A stretch of DNA of 64,000 nucleotides. Origin: Dyadobacter sp. CECT 9275. Its GTDB lineage: Bacteria; Bacteroidota; Bacteroidia; Cytophagales; Spirosomataceae. The DNA lies in NCBI RefSeq assembly GCF_907164905.1, contig NZ_CAJRAF010000002.1, positions 3,744,001 through 3,808,000 on the forward strand. The letters are read 5' to 3'. The position numbers and the translations under genes are program-made. The notes under the pieces are model-generated. The model was not told where the DNA came from and did no database searches. It worked only from the letters and a program-made list of their open reading frames with translations. The number at the start of each line of letters is the position of its first letter. Within the stretch, counting starts at the first letter, position 1. This document shows positions 1-8,573 of this stretch, in pieces.

Positions 1-42
1 CCTGGTTCGTTCTTCCGGTGTCAGATATTCTTTTCTAGCCAT
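1..42 (-). CDS. Tn3-family transposase, N-terminal fragment cut by window edge
   Basis: Fourteen codons are visible, reading MARKEYLTPEERTR from an ATG at 42-40 and continuing out of the window. The opening resembles the start of Tn3-family (DUF4158-type) transposases, and a divergent serine resolvase begins 134 bp away, which is the normal Tn3 arrangement with a res region between. The identification rests on 14 residues plus context, so it is tentative. Confidence 0.45.
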   Translation of the reverse strand, partial: MARKEYLTPEERTR

Positions 43-118
43 ATCACCTATGTATTTTAACGACCGTATTTTTACATAACTCCAAACCCCGATATTTCTT
101 ACAATTCAATTATTTATA

Positions 119-152
119 TTGCCATATAATTAAACTAAATGTAATATATTTG
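119..152 (+). promoter_or_regulatory. Putative Bacteroidota promoter of the resolvase, inside the likely res region
   Basis: A TTG (119-121) is followed after 23 bases by TATATTTG (145-152), matching the Bacteroidota TTG-N17-23-TAnnTTTG promoter pattern 24 bp before the resolvase ATG. The AT-rich 43-175 interval between the divergent transposase and resolvase would also be expected to carry the resolution site, but I could not define its subsites. Confidence 0.45.
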
Positions 153-175
153 ATTTTAACAAGTTTTGTAAACAA

Positions 176-778
176 ATGATCAAATTAGGATACGCCCGGG
201 TCTCTACCCAGGAACAAAATCTGGACCTTCAGCTGGACGCCCTAAAAAAAGAGGGATGCAAGCAGGTCTTTACCGATAAGGTCTCCGGAGTAAAGGCTAC
301 CAAGCCAAACTTTGAAAAATTGATGGAGTATGCACGGCCAGGTGACACCATTGTAATTTGGAAACTGGACCGGCTTGGGCGCAGCACCATTAAGCTCATT
401 GAGCTAATAGAAGAGTTGAAAAATAAAGGAGTAAATCTTAAATCACTTTCTGAATCTATTGACACCAGCACGGCCACTGGTAATCTATTTTTTCAATTTA
501 TGTGTGTGCTTGCCGAACACGAGCGCAACATTATCCGCGAGAGAACAAAAGCTGGTCTGGAGTCAGCCCGTGCACGTGGCAGATCCGGGGGAAGGCCAGA
601 AGGATTAAGTGAGCGCTATCGAAAAATCGCACCTGAGGTCAAGGAGATTTATGAAAAGAACAACCGGAGTACGGATGAAATCCGAGAGATGTTCAAAATA
701 AAAAGCCAACCTACACTTTACAAGATTTTAAAGTACGCTGGGGTAGATATAAAAGGGTTTTTAAAGAAACGGGTGTAA
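176..778 (+). CDS. Serine recombinase / Tn3-type resolvase
   Basis: A 200-residue serine site-specific recombinase that would resolve cointegrates of the neighbouring Tn3-like element. The N-terminal catalytic domain begins GYARVST with the nucleophile Ser10. The conserved arginine region is KLDRLGRST (about residues 64-72), and the long E helix contains ERTKAGLESARARGR. The last 50 residues form a helix-turn-helix that would bind res half-sites. Length is normal for small resolvase/invertases. It is divergent from the transposase fragment at 1-42, which supports a resolvase rather than an invertase role. Confidence 0.9.
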   Translation: MIKLGYARVSTQEQNLDLQLDALKKEGCKQVFTDKVSGVKATKPNFEKLMEYARPGDTIVIWKLDRLGRSTIKLIELIEELKNKGVNLKSLSESIDTSTATGNLFFQFMCVLAEHERNIIRERTKAGLESARARGRSGGRPEGLSERYRKIAPEVKEIYEKNNRSTDEIREMFKIKSQPTLYKILKYAGVDIKGFLKKRV

Positions 779-801
779 TATTCTAATGAAATTCACACCG
801 T

Positions 802-821
802 CAAACTTTCTCCAAAATTGA
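802..821. promoter_or_regulatory. Candidate response-regulator binding site, copy 1
   Basis: CAAACTTTCTCCAAAATTGA lies 26 bp upstream of the response-regulator ATG. A near copy (CAAAGTTTCTCCAAAATCAA, 17 of 20 matching) occurs at 2795-2814 upstream of the efflux operon. A shared word before a regulator gene and its probable target operon suggests a common binding site; the assignment is inference. Confidence 0.4.
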
Positions 822-846
822 CCATTACCTTAGCAAAAAACCGTAG

Positions 847-1521
847 ATGAAATTACTGGTTATCGAAGATGAAGAAAGCTTGCTGCAAAGTATTGTTGAA
901 TACTTTACGCAGGAAGACTTTTTATGTGAAGGAGCGGGTTCTTATAGGCAAGGTATTGAAAAAATGGAGGACTTTCAATATGATTGCATTATCCTGGACA
1001 TTAACCTTCCTGGTGGTAGCGGCCTAGAGCTTCTAAAATATCTTAGAAAAAACAAGAAAAGTGAAGGTGTAATCATTATTTCTGCCCGAAGCTCACTGGA
1101 CGATAAAATTGCTGGCCTGGATCTGGGCGCGGATGACTATCTCACGAAACCTTTTCATTTGTCCGAACTGTTTGCCAGGGTGAAATCACTGATACGGCGT
1201 CAATATGCGTCCGGTTCGGATACACTTGAAATCAGCCATATGAAAGTAAATTTACTTTTAAAAACGGTTGAATGGGGTGGAAAACAAGTAGTTCTTACCA
1301 AAAACGAGTATGACCTGCTGCTTTTTATGCTCACCAATAAAAACCGTGTAGTAAGCAGACAAGCCATTGCTGAACATATATATGGAGAAGAAACAGACAA
1401 TCTCGCCTCCTTTGATTTTGTATACTCACATGTAAAAAATCTGAAGAAAAAAATGAAAGAAAAAGGTTGTGGAGATTTGCTTCAAACGGTGTACGGACTA
1501 GGTTATAAGCTTTCTATATGA
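847..1521 (+). CDS. OmpR/PhoB-family response regulator
   Basis: A 224-residue transcriptional response regulator. The receiver domain (1-115) has acidic pocket residues E7-D8-E9, phospho-acceptor D51 in the motif ILDINLPGGSG, and K101 in LTKPF. The C-terminal winged helix (about 125-224) ends with the YSHVKNLKKKM recognition-helix region and GLGYKL. It overlaps the downstream kinase gene by 4 bases (ATGA), so the two are translationally coupled. Position suggests control of the adjacent RND efflux operon, possibly through the repeated word at 802-821 and 2795-2814. The inducing signal is not evident. Confidence 0.93.
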   Translation: MKLLVIEDEESLLQSIVEYFTQEDFLCEGAGSYRQGIEKMEDFQYDCIILDINLPGGSGLELLKYLRKNKKSEGVIIISARSSLDDKIAGLDLGADDYLTKPFHLSELFARVKSLIRRQYASGSDTLEISHMKVNLLLKTVEWGGKQVVLTKNEYDLLLFMLTNKNRVVSRQAIAEHIYGEETDNLASFDFVYSHVKNLKKKMKEKGCGDLLQTVYGLGYKLSI

Positions 1522-2783
1522 CCAAAACGCTGGAACAAAAAAACACCCGGTATCTTTTCATATGGCTGCCACTTGTGCTGCTTGTTGGCTCGGCACTATT
1601 TTATGTTATGCTTGTTTTCCATGCGCACCACATGCGGGAAAAGCAGCTGGATCTAAAACAAGCTAACATATGGAAAGCTTTCACGCTACACCCTGAATCT
1701 ATGGTTCTGCATATTGCAGGCGAGTATGATATCGATGCCAATAAGCGTGTTATTAACGACTTGCCTAATCAGCCACGCGATACCAGTTTATTTGATCACG
1801 AAAAAAAACAGTTCGTCGAATTTGCAATACTGACAAGACAAATGAATTGGAAGGGGGAGCCCTATAGGCTAACGACTTATGTTTCTTCCAAAGAAGTTTC
1901 ACACTTAATTATTAAGGTCTTTCTTGCAGAAATCGCTATCCTTTTATTTCTGCTTTTAGCCATCGTAATTGTCAACCGAAGGAGCTCGCGTGTGCTTTGG
2001 CAACCATTTTTTCTTACACTGAAAAAAGCCGCTGCGTATGATTTGGTACGTAACCCTTCAATGCATCTGGACTCCCAGACTGGAATTGCCGAATTCAATC
2101 AACTGAATCATGAGCTGAATGACCTGGTGGGAAAAGTGAACAAAGTATATACGAATCAAAAACAATTTGTTGAGAATGCATCCCATGAGATGCAGACCCC
2201 TGTGGCTATTATCCGATCAAAAATTGAGTTTCTTATCAATGATCCGGCTTTAACCGAAAGAACGGCAGTTTTATTGGCCGACATAACAGCGGCTAACGAG
2301 AGATTGAGCCAATTAAACAAAAGCCTATTATTACTGGCCAAGATCGATAACAATCAGTTCCCACAAGTGGAACAGGTCGATGTTTCACAGGTCATTGAAA
2401 AAATTCTTGAAAATTATCATGAACACTATGAACATTTCCCGAAATTGACAAAATCCATTCAACCACAAATAATCATTGTAGCGAATCTTTCTCTTTTTGA
2501 AATCCTACTTAGCAACCTGGTAGGTAACGCCGTAATACATAATATCCCTAATGGCAGGATTCATGTGGAGTTGAACACCGAAAAACTGATGATTGTTAAC
2601 ACAGGTAATGAAATCAAAGATGATCCTGAGAAGCTTTTTGAAAGGTTTAAAAAAGGTGACGATGCATCTAAAACCACGGGACTAGGGCTTGCATTAGTCA
2701 AACAAATTACCCAGTTATACCAGCTCAAAATTCAATATGAATATGAAAATGCAGAACACCGCATCACAGTATTTTTTTGTTAA
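1518..2783 (+). CDS. Sensor histidine kinase of the two-component pair
   Basis: A 421-residue membrane histidine kinase. It has a TM segment at about 11-35, a periplasmic sensor of roughly 95 residues and a second TM at about 132-152. The HisKA box is FVENASHEMQTPVA with phospho-acceptor H223. An N box (NLVGNAVIHN) and a G box (TTGLGLALVK) complete the HATPase domain. The usual H-E-L/M-x-T-P signature is present as HEMQTP. It starts inside the last codon of the response regulator (4-base overlap). The small extracytoplasmic domain is of the size seen in metal/envelope sensors, but no ligand residues are obvious. Confidence 0.92.
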   Translation: MTKTLEQKNTRYLFIWLPLVLLVGSALFYVMLVFHAHHMREKQLDLKQANIWKAFTLHPESMVLHIAGEYDIDANKRVINDLPNQPRDTSLFDHEKKQFVEFAILTRQMNWKGEPYRLTTYVSSKEVSHLIIKVFLAEIAILLFLLLAIVIVNRRSSRVLWQPFFLTLKKAAAYDLVRNPSMHLDSQTGIAEFNQLNHELNDLVGKVNKVYTNQKQFVENASHEMQTPVAIIRSKIEFLINDPALTERTAVLLADITAANERLSQLNKSLLLLAKIDNNQFPQVEQVDVSQVIEKILENYHEHYEHFPKLTKSIQPQIIIVANLSLFEILLSNLVGNAVIHNIPNGRIHVELNTEKLMIVNTGNEIKDDPEKLFERFKKGDDASKTTGLGLALVKQITQLYQLKIQYEYENAEHRITVFFC

Positions 2784-2794
2784 ACCAAAGCCTA

Positions 2795-2814
2795 CAAAGT
2801 TTCTCCAAAATCAA
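2795..2814. promoter_or_regulatory. Candidate response-regulator binding site, copy 2
   Basis: CAAAGTTTCTCCAAAATCAA repeats the word found at 802-821 with 17 of 20 positions conserved. It lies about 40 bp upstream of the first efflux gene, just before a long inverted repeat. Confidence 0.4.
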
Positions 2815-2815
2815 T

Positions 2816-2854
2816 AAATAGTTTCGCGTTCGTTTCACAGAACGCTTACTATTT
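2816..2854 (+). promoter_or_regulatory. Two-part inverted repeat abutting the TolC start codon
   Basis: Outer arms AAATAGT (2816-2822) and ACTATTT (2848-2854) flank inner arms GCGTTC (2826-2831) and GAACGC (2840-2845), around an 8-base loop. The repeat ends at the base immediately before the ATG at 2855. As RNA it would form a 13-bp interrupted hairpin occupying the ribosome-binding region. As DNA it could be an operator. Which one it is cannot be told from sequence. Confidence 0.55.
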
Positions 2855-4228
2855 ATGCCATATCTAAAAATAACGAGCACATTTTTTTTGTTGTTCCTTT
2901 CCTATTTAGTCTATGGACAAAAACCAGACACGACTGTCTCCCTGCGCGAAGCGCTGCTACTGGCCGAAAAAAACTACCCGCTGCTTAAATCCAAGTACTA
3001 TGAATCAGAAGCGGCAAAGAAGGACGTAGCGCTGAGCCGAAATACCATTATCCCATCGTTGGATCTAAGTTACCAGGCCAATCTGGCGACCTACAATAAT
3101 ATTACGGGAATGCTTGATCCATCCGGTATTTTTCCAATAAGCGGGCCACCTTCCGCCGAGAATAAATATCAGCCTGTCTTTGGCAGCGCAGCAGGATTTT
3201 CCATGAACTGGCAGGCAATCACCTTCGGGCATCGCGATGCCCAAACCGCATATGCAACAGCCGGAGTAAATCAAAAGGAATCGGACTCAAAAATGGAATT
3301 GTTCAGACATCTGGCCAAAGTGACCAATACTTATCTGGATGTTGCATTGGCAAAGCAGCTGATTGCTATAAACCAGAAAAATATTAAAAGAGTTGAATTT
3401 GCATTGATCCAGTCGCGCACACTCACAAGTAAAGGACTCAAGCCCGGTGTGGATACGGCTTTGTTTCAATCGGAACTTTCTAAAAGCAAGATTGAATTAC
3501 TGAATGCCACAGAAAAATTTGAAACCCAAAAAATATTACTTTCCCAATTTTTGGCGGTTAATGAGGCAATTAATACAAAGGACAGCCTATTCTTTGAAAA
3601 GTTCCCACAGGCGCACGCAGCTATTTCCTCTGATTTTAGCAGTCATCCTTATATCAGCTATCCGAAAAGTATTTTAGAATACAGCCTGGCGAAGGAAAAA
3701 TTAATCAAACGATCCTATCTGCCTAAGATAAATATATGGAGCACGGCTTATGCCCGAGGTTCAGGGATCAAGTATGATGGCACCGTAAAGGCAAGTGATG
3801 GTTTGGGATTTAGTCGTTTCAATTACGGCTTGGGATTTCAGATTGTTTACCCAATATTAAAATTTTCGGATAAAAATATACAAATCCAGCAGCAAAGCCT
3901 GATGACGCAATCTATCCAGCAAAAAGTGGAAGAGAATCTGCTTATTCTGGATAAGAAAGACCAGATCAGCCAGCTGACCTACAACAATGCTTATCTGATC
4001 GCCACTGAAACAGCTACGCAATTACAATCTGCACAGTATGCTTTCAAGGCAATGCAAATCAGATATAATACCGGTCTGGTGAATTTCAGTGACCTTATTC
4101 AAGCCCAGTATAATCTTTTGAAAGCCGAAACCGATTCACAGCAGTCTTATTGGTACATCTGGAAAGCGCTATTGAATAAGGCTGTCACAAAGGGTGATAT
4201 CAACATATTTTTAAATGAACTGAAATAG
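2855..4228 (+). CDS. TolC-family outer-membrane efflux protein
   Basis: A 457-residue outer-membrane channel for the RND pump encoded next. A signal peptide (about 1-21, MPYLKITSTFFLLFLSYLVYG) precedes two TolC repeats with long helical stretches, for example the segment around YNTGLVNFSDLIQAQYNLLKAE near residues 405-426, typical of OEP domains. It ends 6 bp before the RND gene, so TolC, RND transporter and membrane-fusion protein form one operon. Substrate is not evident; the neighbouring two-component system suggests inducible expression. Confidence 0.9.
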   Translation: MPYLKITSTFFLLFLSYLVYGQKPDTTVSLREALLLAEKNYPLLKSKYYESEAAKKDVALSRNTIIPSLDLSYQANLATYNNITGMLDPSGIFPISGPPSAENKYQPVFGSAAGFSMNWQAITFGHRDAQTAYATAGVNQKESDSKMELFRHLAKVTNTYLDVALAKQLIAINQKNIKRVEFALIQSRTLTSKGLKPGVDTALFQSELSKSKIELLNATEKFETQKILLSQFLAVNEAINTKDSLFFEKFPQAHAAISSDFSSHPYISYPKSILEYSLAKEKLIKRSYLPKINIWSTAYARGSGIKYDGTVKASDGLGFSRFNYGLGFQIVYPILKFSDKNIQIQQQSLMTQSIQQKVEENLLILDKKDQISQLTYNNAYLIATETATQLQSAQYAFKAMQIRYNTGLVNFSDLIQAQYNLLKAETDSQQSYWYIWKALLNKAVTKGDINIFLNELK

Positions 4229-4234
4229 AAAGTT

Positions 4235-7200
4235 ATGCTTCAACTCATACGTTTTGCATTAAGGAAGCCCGTTTTTATAGTGGTTGCCATTGTAGGGATG
4301 CTATTCTTTTCTATTCTGGCCATAAGGAAATTGCCCATCGATATATTTCCAAAAATGGGAACGCCCACTATTTATGTGGCACAGACCTATGGCGGATTAT
4401 CGCCACAACAAATGGAAGGTTTTCTTGCTTCGTACTACGAGTATCATTTCCTGTACATCACCGGAATCAAATTTGTTGAAAGCAAATCAGTCCAGGGTGT
4501 ATCGCTCATTAAATTGCAATTTCACGAAGGGACGGATATGGCAACTGCCATGGCTGAAACCATTTCCTATGTCAACCGTGCCCGCTCCTTTATGCCCGCC
4601 GGTACGTTTCCGCCCTTCGTTATGCGTTACGATGCAGGCTCACTTCCGGTTGGTCAGCTGGTTTTCAGCAGTGCTACCCGTTCACTGAATGAAATCCAGG
4701 ATCTGGCATTGTTTAAAGTGCGGCCCATGTTTGGTGCGTTGCCAGGCGTTTCTGCTCCCCCGCCATTAGGAGGGAATCAGCGCACGATTCTGATCAAAGC
4801 AAACCCTGAACGGCTAAGAAGCTACAATATTTCACCCGACGAACTGGTGGCATCCATTGCCAAAAACAACGTGCTCTTACCCGCCGGGAACGTGCGTATT
4901 GGTGATCAAACACTGATTACGCCTTCCAACAGTGTGGTTGACAATTTTAAGGAACTAGAACAGATCGCGGTTAAAGAGGTAAACGGAACATCTGTTTTTG
5001 TCCGGGATGTGGCCAGTGTGGAAAATGGAGCAGACATTACATCCGGCTATGCGCTCATCAATGGGAAGCGTTCCATTTACATTCCGGTTACCAAACGGGC
5101 CGATGCTTCAACCTGGGATGTTGTGCAACGCATTAAAGAAAATCTTCCACAAATGCAGGCTGCCATTCCCGATGACATCAAAGTATCCTACGAGTTTGAC
5201 CAGTCAGGGTATGTGATCAATTCCTTGAAAAGCCTGCTTTTCGAAGGCGGCTTGGGGGCTATACTAACCGGACTTGTGGTTCTGCTATTTCTACGCGATG
5301 TCAGAAGCGCGCTCATTGTCGTACTCACAATTCCGCTGGCTCTGCTTGCAGCTGTCGTGGGACTTTATTTGGCTGGGCACACCATCAATATGATGACATT
5401 GGGTGGACTGGCACTGGCAGTGGGAATTTTAGTTGATGAAGCGACGGTAACCATTGAAAATATCCATCGGCATCAGCAAATGTCCAAATCAACATCAAGG
5501 GCAATCCTGGATGCATGCTTGGAAATTGCGGCTCCCAAACTACTGATCTTGCTTAGCGTACTTGTAGTGTTTTTACCCGCTATATTTATGACAGGCGTGC
5601 CTAAGGCGATGTTTATCCCCTTGTCCTTATCGGTTGGGTTTGCCATGACCGCATCCTTTCTGTTGTCACAGACATTGGTCCCCATTCTAGCTAACTGGCT
5701 TCTTAAAAATGAAACAGCAACAAAATCAGAATCTTCCTTTGATCGGTTTAGTGAAAAATATGGTAAAACGGTGATGCATTTTGGTGCTATAAAATTTATC
5801 GCTCCTTTGATTACCTTACTTTTCGTTGGTACTACGGTTCTTTTATACAATGCATCGGGGAGAGATATTTTTCCGAAAATTGATGGTGGCCAGTTTCAGC
5901 TACGTTTAAGGATGCCAACAGGGACCAGGATCGAAAGAACAGAGGATGCTACGAAAAAAATACTGGGACTGATTAACAGCTTAGCGGGAAAAGAGAATAT
6001 TGCCATCACTTCCTGCTTTGTAGGTTTACAGCCATCTACGTACGCGATCAATTCGATTTTTCTTTGGACAAGTGGGCCGCATGAAGCCCTCTTAAAAGTA
6101 AATCTTTTGAAAGGGTCAGCCATAAACATTGAAACTTTGAAAGAACAGATCAGGGATAAGGTAGTAAACGAGATCCCCAATGCTGTAATTTCTTTCGAAC
6201 CGGCCGACCTGGTTGATCAGGTGATGAGCCAGGGATCCAATACACCTGTTGAAGTGCTGGTTCAGGGGAAGGATCTAACGCAAGGCAGAGTATTTGCAGA
6301 ACGGTTAAAATCTCAAATGAAAAGAATTGGGTTTTTACGGGATGTACAAATTGGCATCCCGCTAGATTACCCTAGTATCCAAATCAATTATGACCGGGTC
6401 CGAATGGGACAAATGGGCCTTTCTATCGAACAGGCCGGAAAGGCGGTCACTGCTGCCGTATCATCAAGCCGAAATACCCAGCCCGTTTACTGGCTTGACA
6501 AGGCGGGTGGTAATTCCTTCCAGGTGCAGGTAGAATATCCGCAATATATGATGAACAGCCCTGAGCAGATCGAACAGATTCCTATCAGTAGTGACAAGGG
6601 GGACAATCTGTACCTACGCGATATTGCCGATTGGAAAAAAACCATTTCAGTGGGCGAATACGACCGGATGAACCAACAGCGGTTTATCACTATAACAGCA
6701 AATATTTACAACCAGGATCTGGGAGAAGCTGTAACGCATGTGAACCAGGCCATATCCAAGCTTGGTGAACAACCGCATGGTATGAAAGTTTATATGCGTG
6801 GCCAGTCTGATTTATTGACCCAAACTTTAAGGGAACTGTCCATCGGTCTGCTGCTGGCAGTGACTGTAATTTTCCTGATGCTATCGGCTTATTTTCAATC
6901 ACTGAGAATACCGATGATCGTCTTATCGGTTATTCCTGCTGTGGTAACCGGCTCGTTGTTGCTACTTTTTGTGGCGGGACATAGTTTAAATATTCAGTCT
7001 TTTATGGGTTGTATTATGGCCATCGGGGTTTCCGTGGCTAATGTCATCCTCTTGGTCACCAATGCAGAAGCCATTCGAAAGCAAAGGCTGTCTGGTCAAG
7101 ATATAGGTATCCAGGCTGCAAAAACCAGGCTTCGTCCGATCCTGATGACCGCTATTGCCATGGTAGCCGGTATGATACCGATGGCGATGGGCGTTGGTGA

Positions 7201-7375
7201 AGGCGGCCAGCAAACTGCACCTTTGGGTGTGGCCGTTATCGGCGGTTTGATATTTTCAACGCTAAGTACATTATTGATCACTCCCCTGATCTATAACGCC
7301 TGGATTGGCAACAAAAATTACGTAGGCGTTTCTCTTGATCCTGATGACAATGAAAGCAAAAACTTTGGCCAGTAA
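4235..7375 (+). CDS. RND-family efflux transporter (AcrB/CusA-like inner-membrane pump)
   Basis: A 1046-residue proton-driven inner-membrane pump. It has the RND layout: TM1 near residues 10-30, a large periplasmic loop, TM2-6 (about 335-500), a second loop and TM7-12 (about 520-540 and 870-1030). In TM4 the motif GILVDEATVTIEN carries the acidic pair D401-E402 expected of the proton relay. The opening LRKPVFIVVAIVGMLFF... is typical. Length is standard. CusA-type methionine clusters are not obvious, so a drug/organic substrate pump is as likely as a metal pump. Confidence 0.93.
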   Translation: MLQLIRFALRKPVFIVVAIVGMLFFSILAIRKLPIDIFPKMGTPTIYVAQTYGGLSPQQMEGFLASYYEYHFLYITGIKFVESKSVQGVSLIKLQFHEGTDMATAMAETISYVNRARSFMPAGTFPPFVMRYDAGSLPVGQLVFSSATRSLNEIQDLALFKVRPMFGALPGVSAPPPLGGNQRTILIKANPERLRSYNISPDELVASIAKNNVLLPAGNVRIGDQTLITPSNSVVDNFKELEQIAVKEVNGTSVFVRDVASVENGADITSGYALINGKRSIYIPVTKRADASTWDVVQRIKENLPQMQAAIPDDIKVSYEFDQSGYVINSLKSLLFEGGLGAILTGLVVLLFLRDVRSALIVVLTIPLALLAAVVGLYLAGHTINMMTLGGLALAVGILVDEATVTIENIHRHQQMSKSTSRAILDACLEIAAPKLLILLSVLVVFLPAIFMTGVPKAMFIPLSLSVGFAMTASFLLSQTLVPILANWLLKNETATKSESSFDRFSEKYGKTVMHFGAIKFIAPLITLLFVGTTVLLYNASGRDIFPKIDGGQFQLRLRMPTGTRIERTEDATKKILGLINSLAGKENIAITSCFVGLQPSTYAINSIFLWTSGPHEALLKVNLLKGSAINIETLKEQIRDKVVNEIPNAVISFEPADLVDQVMSQGSNTPVEVLVQGKDLTQGRVFAERLKSQMKRIGFLRDVQIGIPLDYPSIQINYDRVRMGQMGLSIEQAGKAVTAAVSSSRNTQPVYWLDKAGGNSFQVQVEYPQYMMNSPEQIEQIPISSDKGDNLYLRDIADWKKTISVGEYDRMNQQRFITITANIYNQDLGEAVTHVNQAISKLGEQPHGMKVYMRGQSDLLTQTLRELSIGLLLAVTVIFLMLSAYFQSLRIPMIVLSVIPAVVTGSLLLLFVAGHSLNIQSFMGCIMAIGVSVANVILLVTNAEAIRKQRLSGQDIGIQAAKTRLRPILMTAIAMVAGMIPMAMGVGEGGQQTAPLGVAVIGGLIFSTLSTLLITPLIYNAWIGNKNYVGVSLDPDDNESKNFGQ

Positions 7376-7388
7376 AACAACGAATGAT

Positions 7389-8489
7389 ATGCTTAGAATT
7401 TTCTTTTTCAGCTGTGTCTGCATGTTTCTCTTTTATTCTTGCAACAGCAAAGAGCAGTCCGGTGCCAAAACCACTGAAACCAACCCGGATGGTAAAGATT
7501 CGGTAGCGATTTACATTGCAAAAAGCGATTCTGTCGAAAAAAAAATTACTTTACCCAGTGAATTGCTGCCTTATGAACGCGTAGAAATCCGTTCAAAGAT
7601 TCAGGGTTATTTGAAAAAAATAAATGTTGACATCGGAAGCAGGGTGCGTAAAGGGCAGTTACTAGCTCTTATCGATGCGCCGGAAATTGCTTCGCGTCTA
7701 AGCGAGGTAACCGAAAAGATCCAGTCTGCAAAAGCTAAATATTTAGCCAGCAAAGACAATTTTGACCGTATTTATTCTGCTTCTCAAACCGAAGGTGTCA
7801 TTGCAGCCAGTGAACTGGATAAAGTTAAAAATCTCTTTATGGCCGACAGTGCGGATTATAAAGCCGCTATCTTCACCGCTGCTACCTATAAGCAAATGGG
7901 AAATTACCTGGCGATCACCGCACCTTTTAACGGAGTGGTAACCAAACGAAATGTGCATGAAGGTACTTTTGTGGGAAACCCCGGTGAGCTTCCACTTTTG
8001 GAAATTGAAGATAATTCCCGGCTAAGACTTCGGGTAGCTGTTCCAGAGATATATACCGGCACCAGTTTGAAAAAGCAAAGCATCAAATTTACAACCAAAG
8101 CGATGCCTGAAAAAGTATTTGACGCCAAACTGGTCCGTAAATCAGAAAATATAGACAATGCCACGCGGAGTGAAATTTGGGAATTTGAAGTAACCAACAC
8201 GAAAAAGTTACTGAAAACGGGTATGTATGCGGATGCCAGACTAGAGGTTCAGCGTTCACAACCAGGCGTTACATTACCATCATCCGCTATTGTGACCACT
8301 TTGGAAAAAAAGTTTGCCATTAAAATAAAGCAGGGGAAAACGCAGTGGATTGACATAAACCAGGGGCTTAACCTGGGAGACAAAATTGAAGTATTTGGCA
8401 ATATCATGCCCGGAGATACGCTGATACTAAAAGCCAATGAGGAATTAAAAGCAGATGTTTCGGTTATCGCAAAGCTTGTAAAAAATTAG
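7389..8489 (+). CDS. RND efflux membrane-fusion (periplasmic adaptor) lipoprotein
   Basis: Adaptor that links the RND pump to TolC. The chosen ATG at 7389 lies 13 bp after the RND stop and gives the lipoprotein-like leader MLRIFFFSCVCMFLFYSC, with a lipobox-type Cys. An in-frame ATG at 7335 would overlap the pump gene and spoil the leader. Domains: barrel-sandwich/lipoyl half (VEIRSKIQGYLKKINVDIGSRVRKGQLL), a short alpha-hairpin, the second lipoyl half (ITAPFNGVVTKRNVHEGTFV), then a beta-barrel and membrane-proximal domain. The TolC, pump, adaptor order makes a complete tripartite system. Confidence 0.9.
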   Translation: MLRIFFFSCVCMFLFYSCNSKEQSGAKTTETNPDGKDSVAIYIAKSDSVEKKITLPSELLPYERVEIRSKIQGYLKKINVDIGSRVRKGQLLALIDAPEIASRLSEVTEKIQSAKAKYLASKDNFDRIYSASQTEGVIAASELDKVKNLFMADSADYKAAIFTAATYKQMGNYLAITAPFNGVVTKRNVHEGTFVGNPGELPLLEIEDNSRLRLRVAVPEIYTGTSLKKQSIKFTTKAMPEKVFDAKLVRKSENIDNATRSEIWEFEVTNTKKLLKTGMYADARLEVQRSQPGVTLPSSAIVTTLEKKFAIKIKQGKTQWIDINQGLNLGDKIEVFGNIMPGDTLILKANEELKADVSVIAKLVKN

Positions 8490-8573
8490 TTTACATACTT
8501 CTAAAATCAAAAACAATATTAGCCCTTTATTCAGCTTAAAAAATAATTAAATCGCACTTTTATAAACCAAGTT

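Noticed and set aside
3065..3469. Open frames on the minus strand within the TolC gene
   Set aside because: Poor composition and fully inside a convincing gene; shadows.
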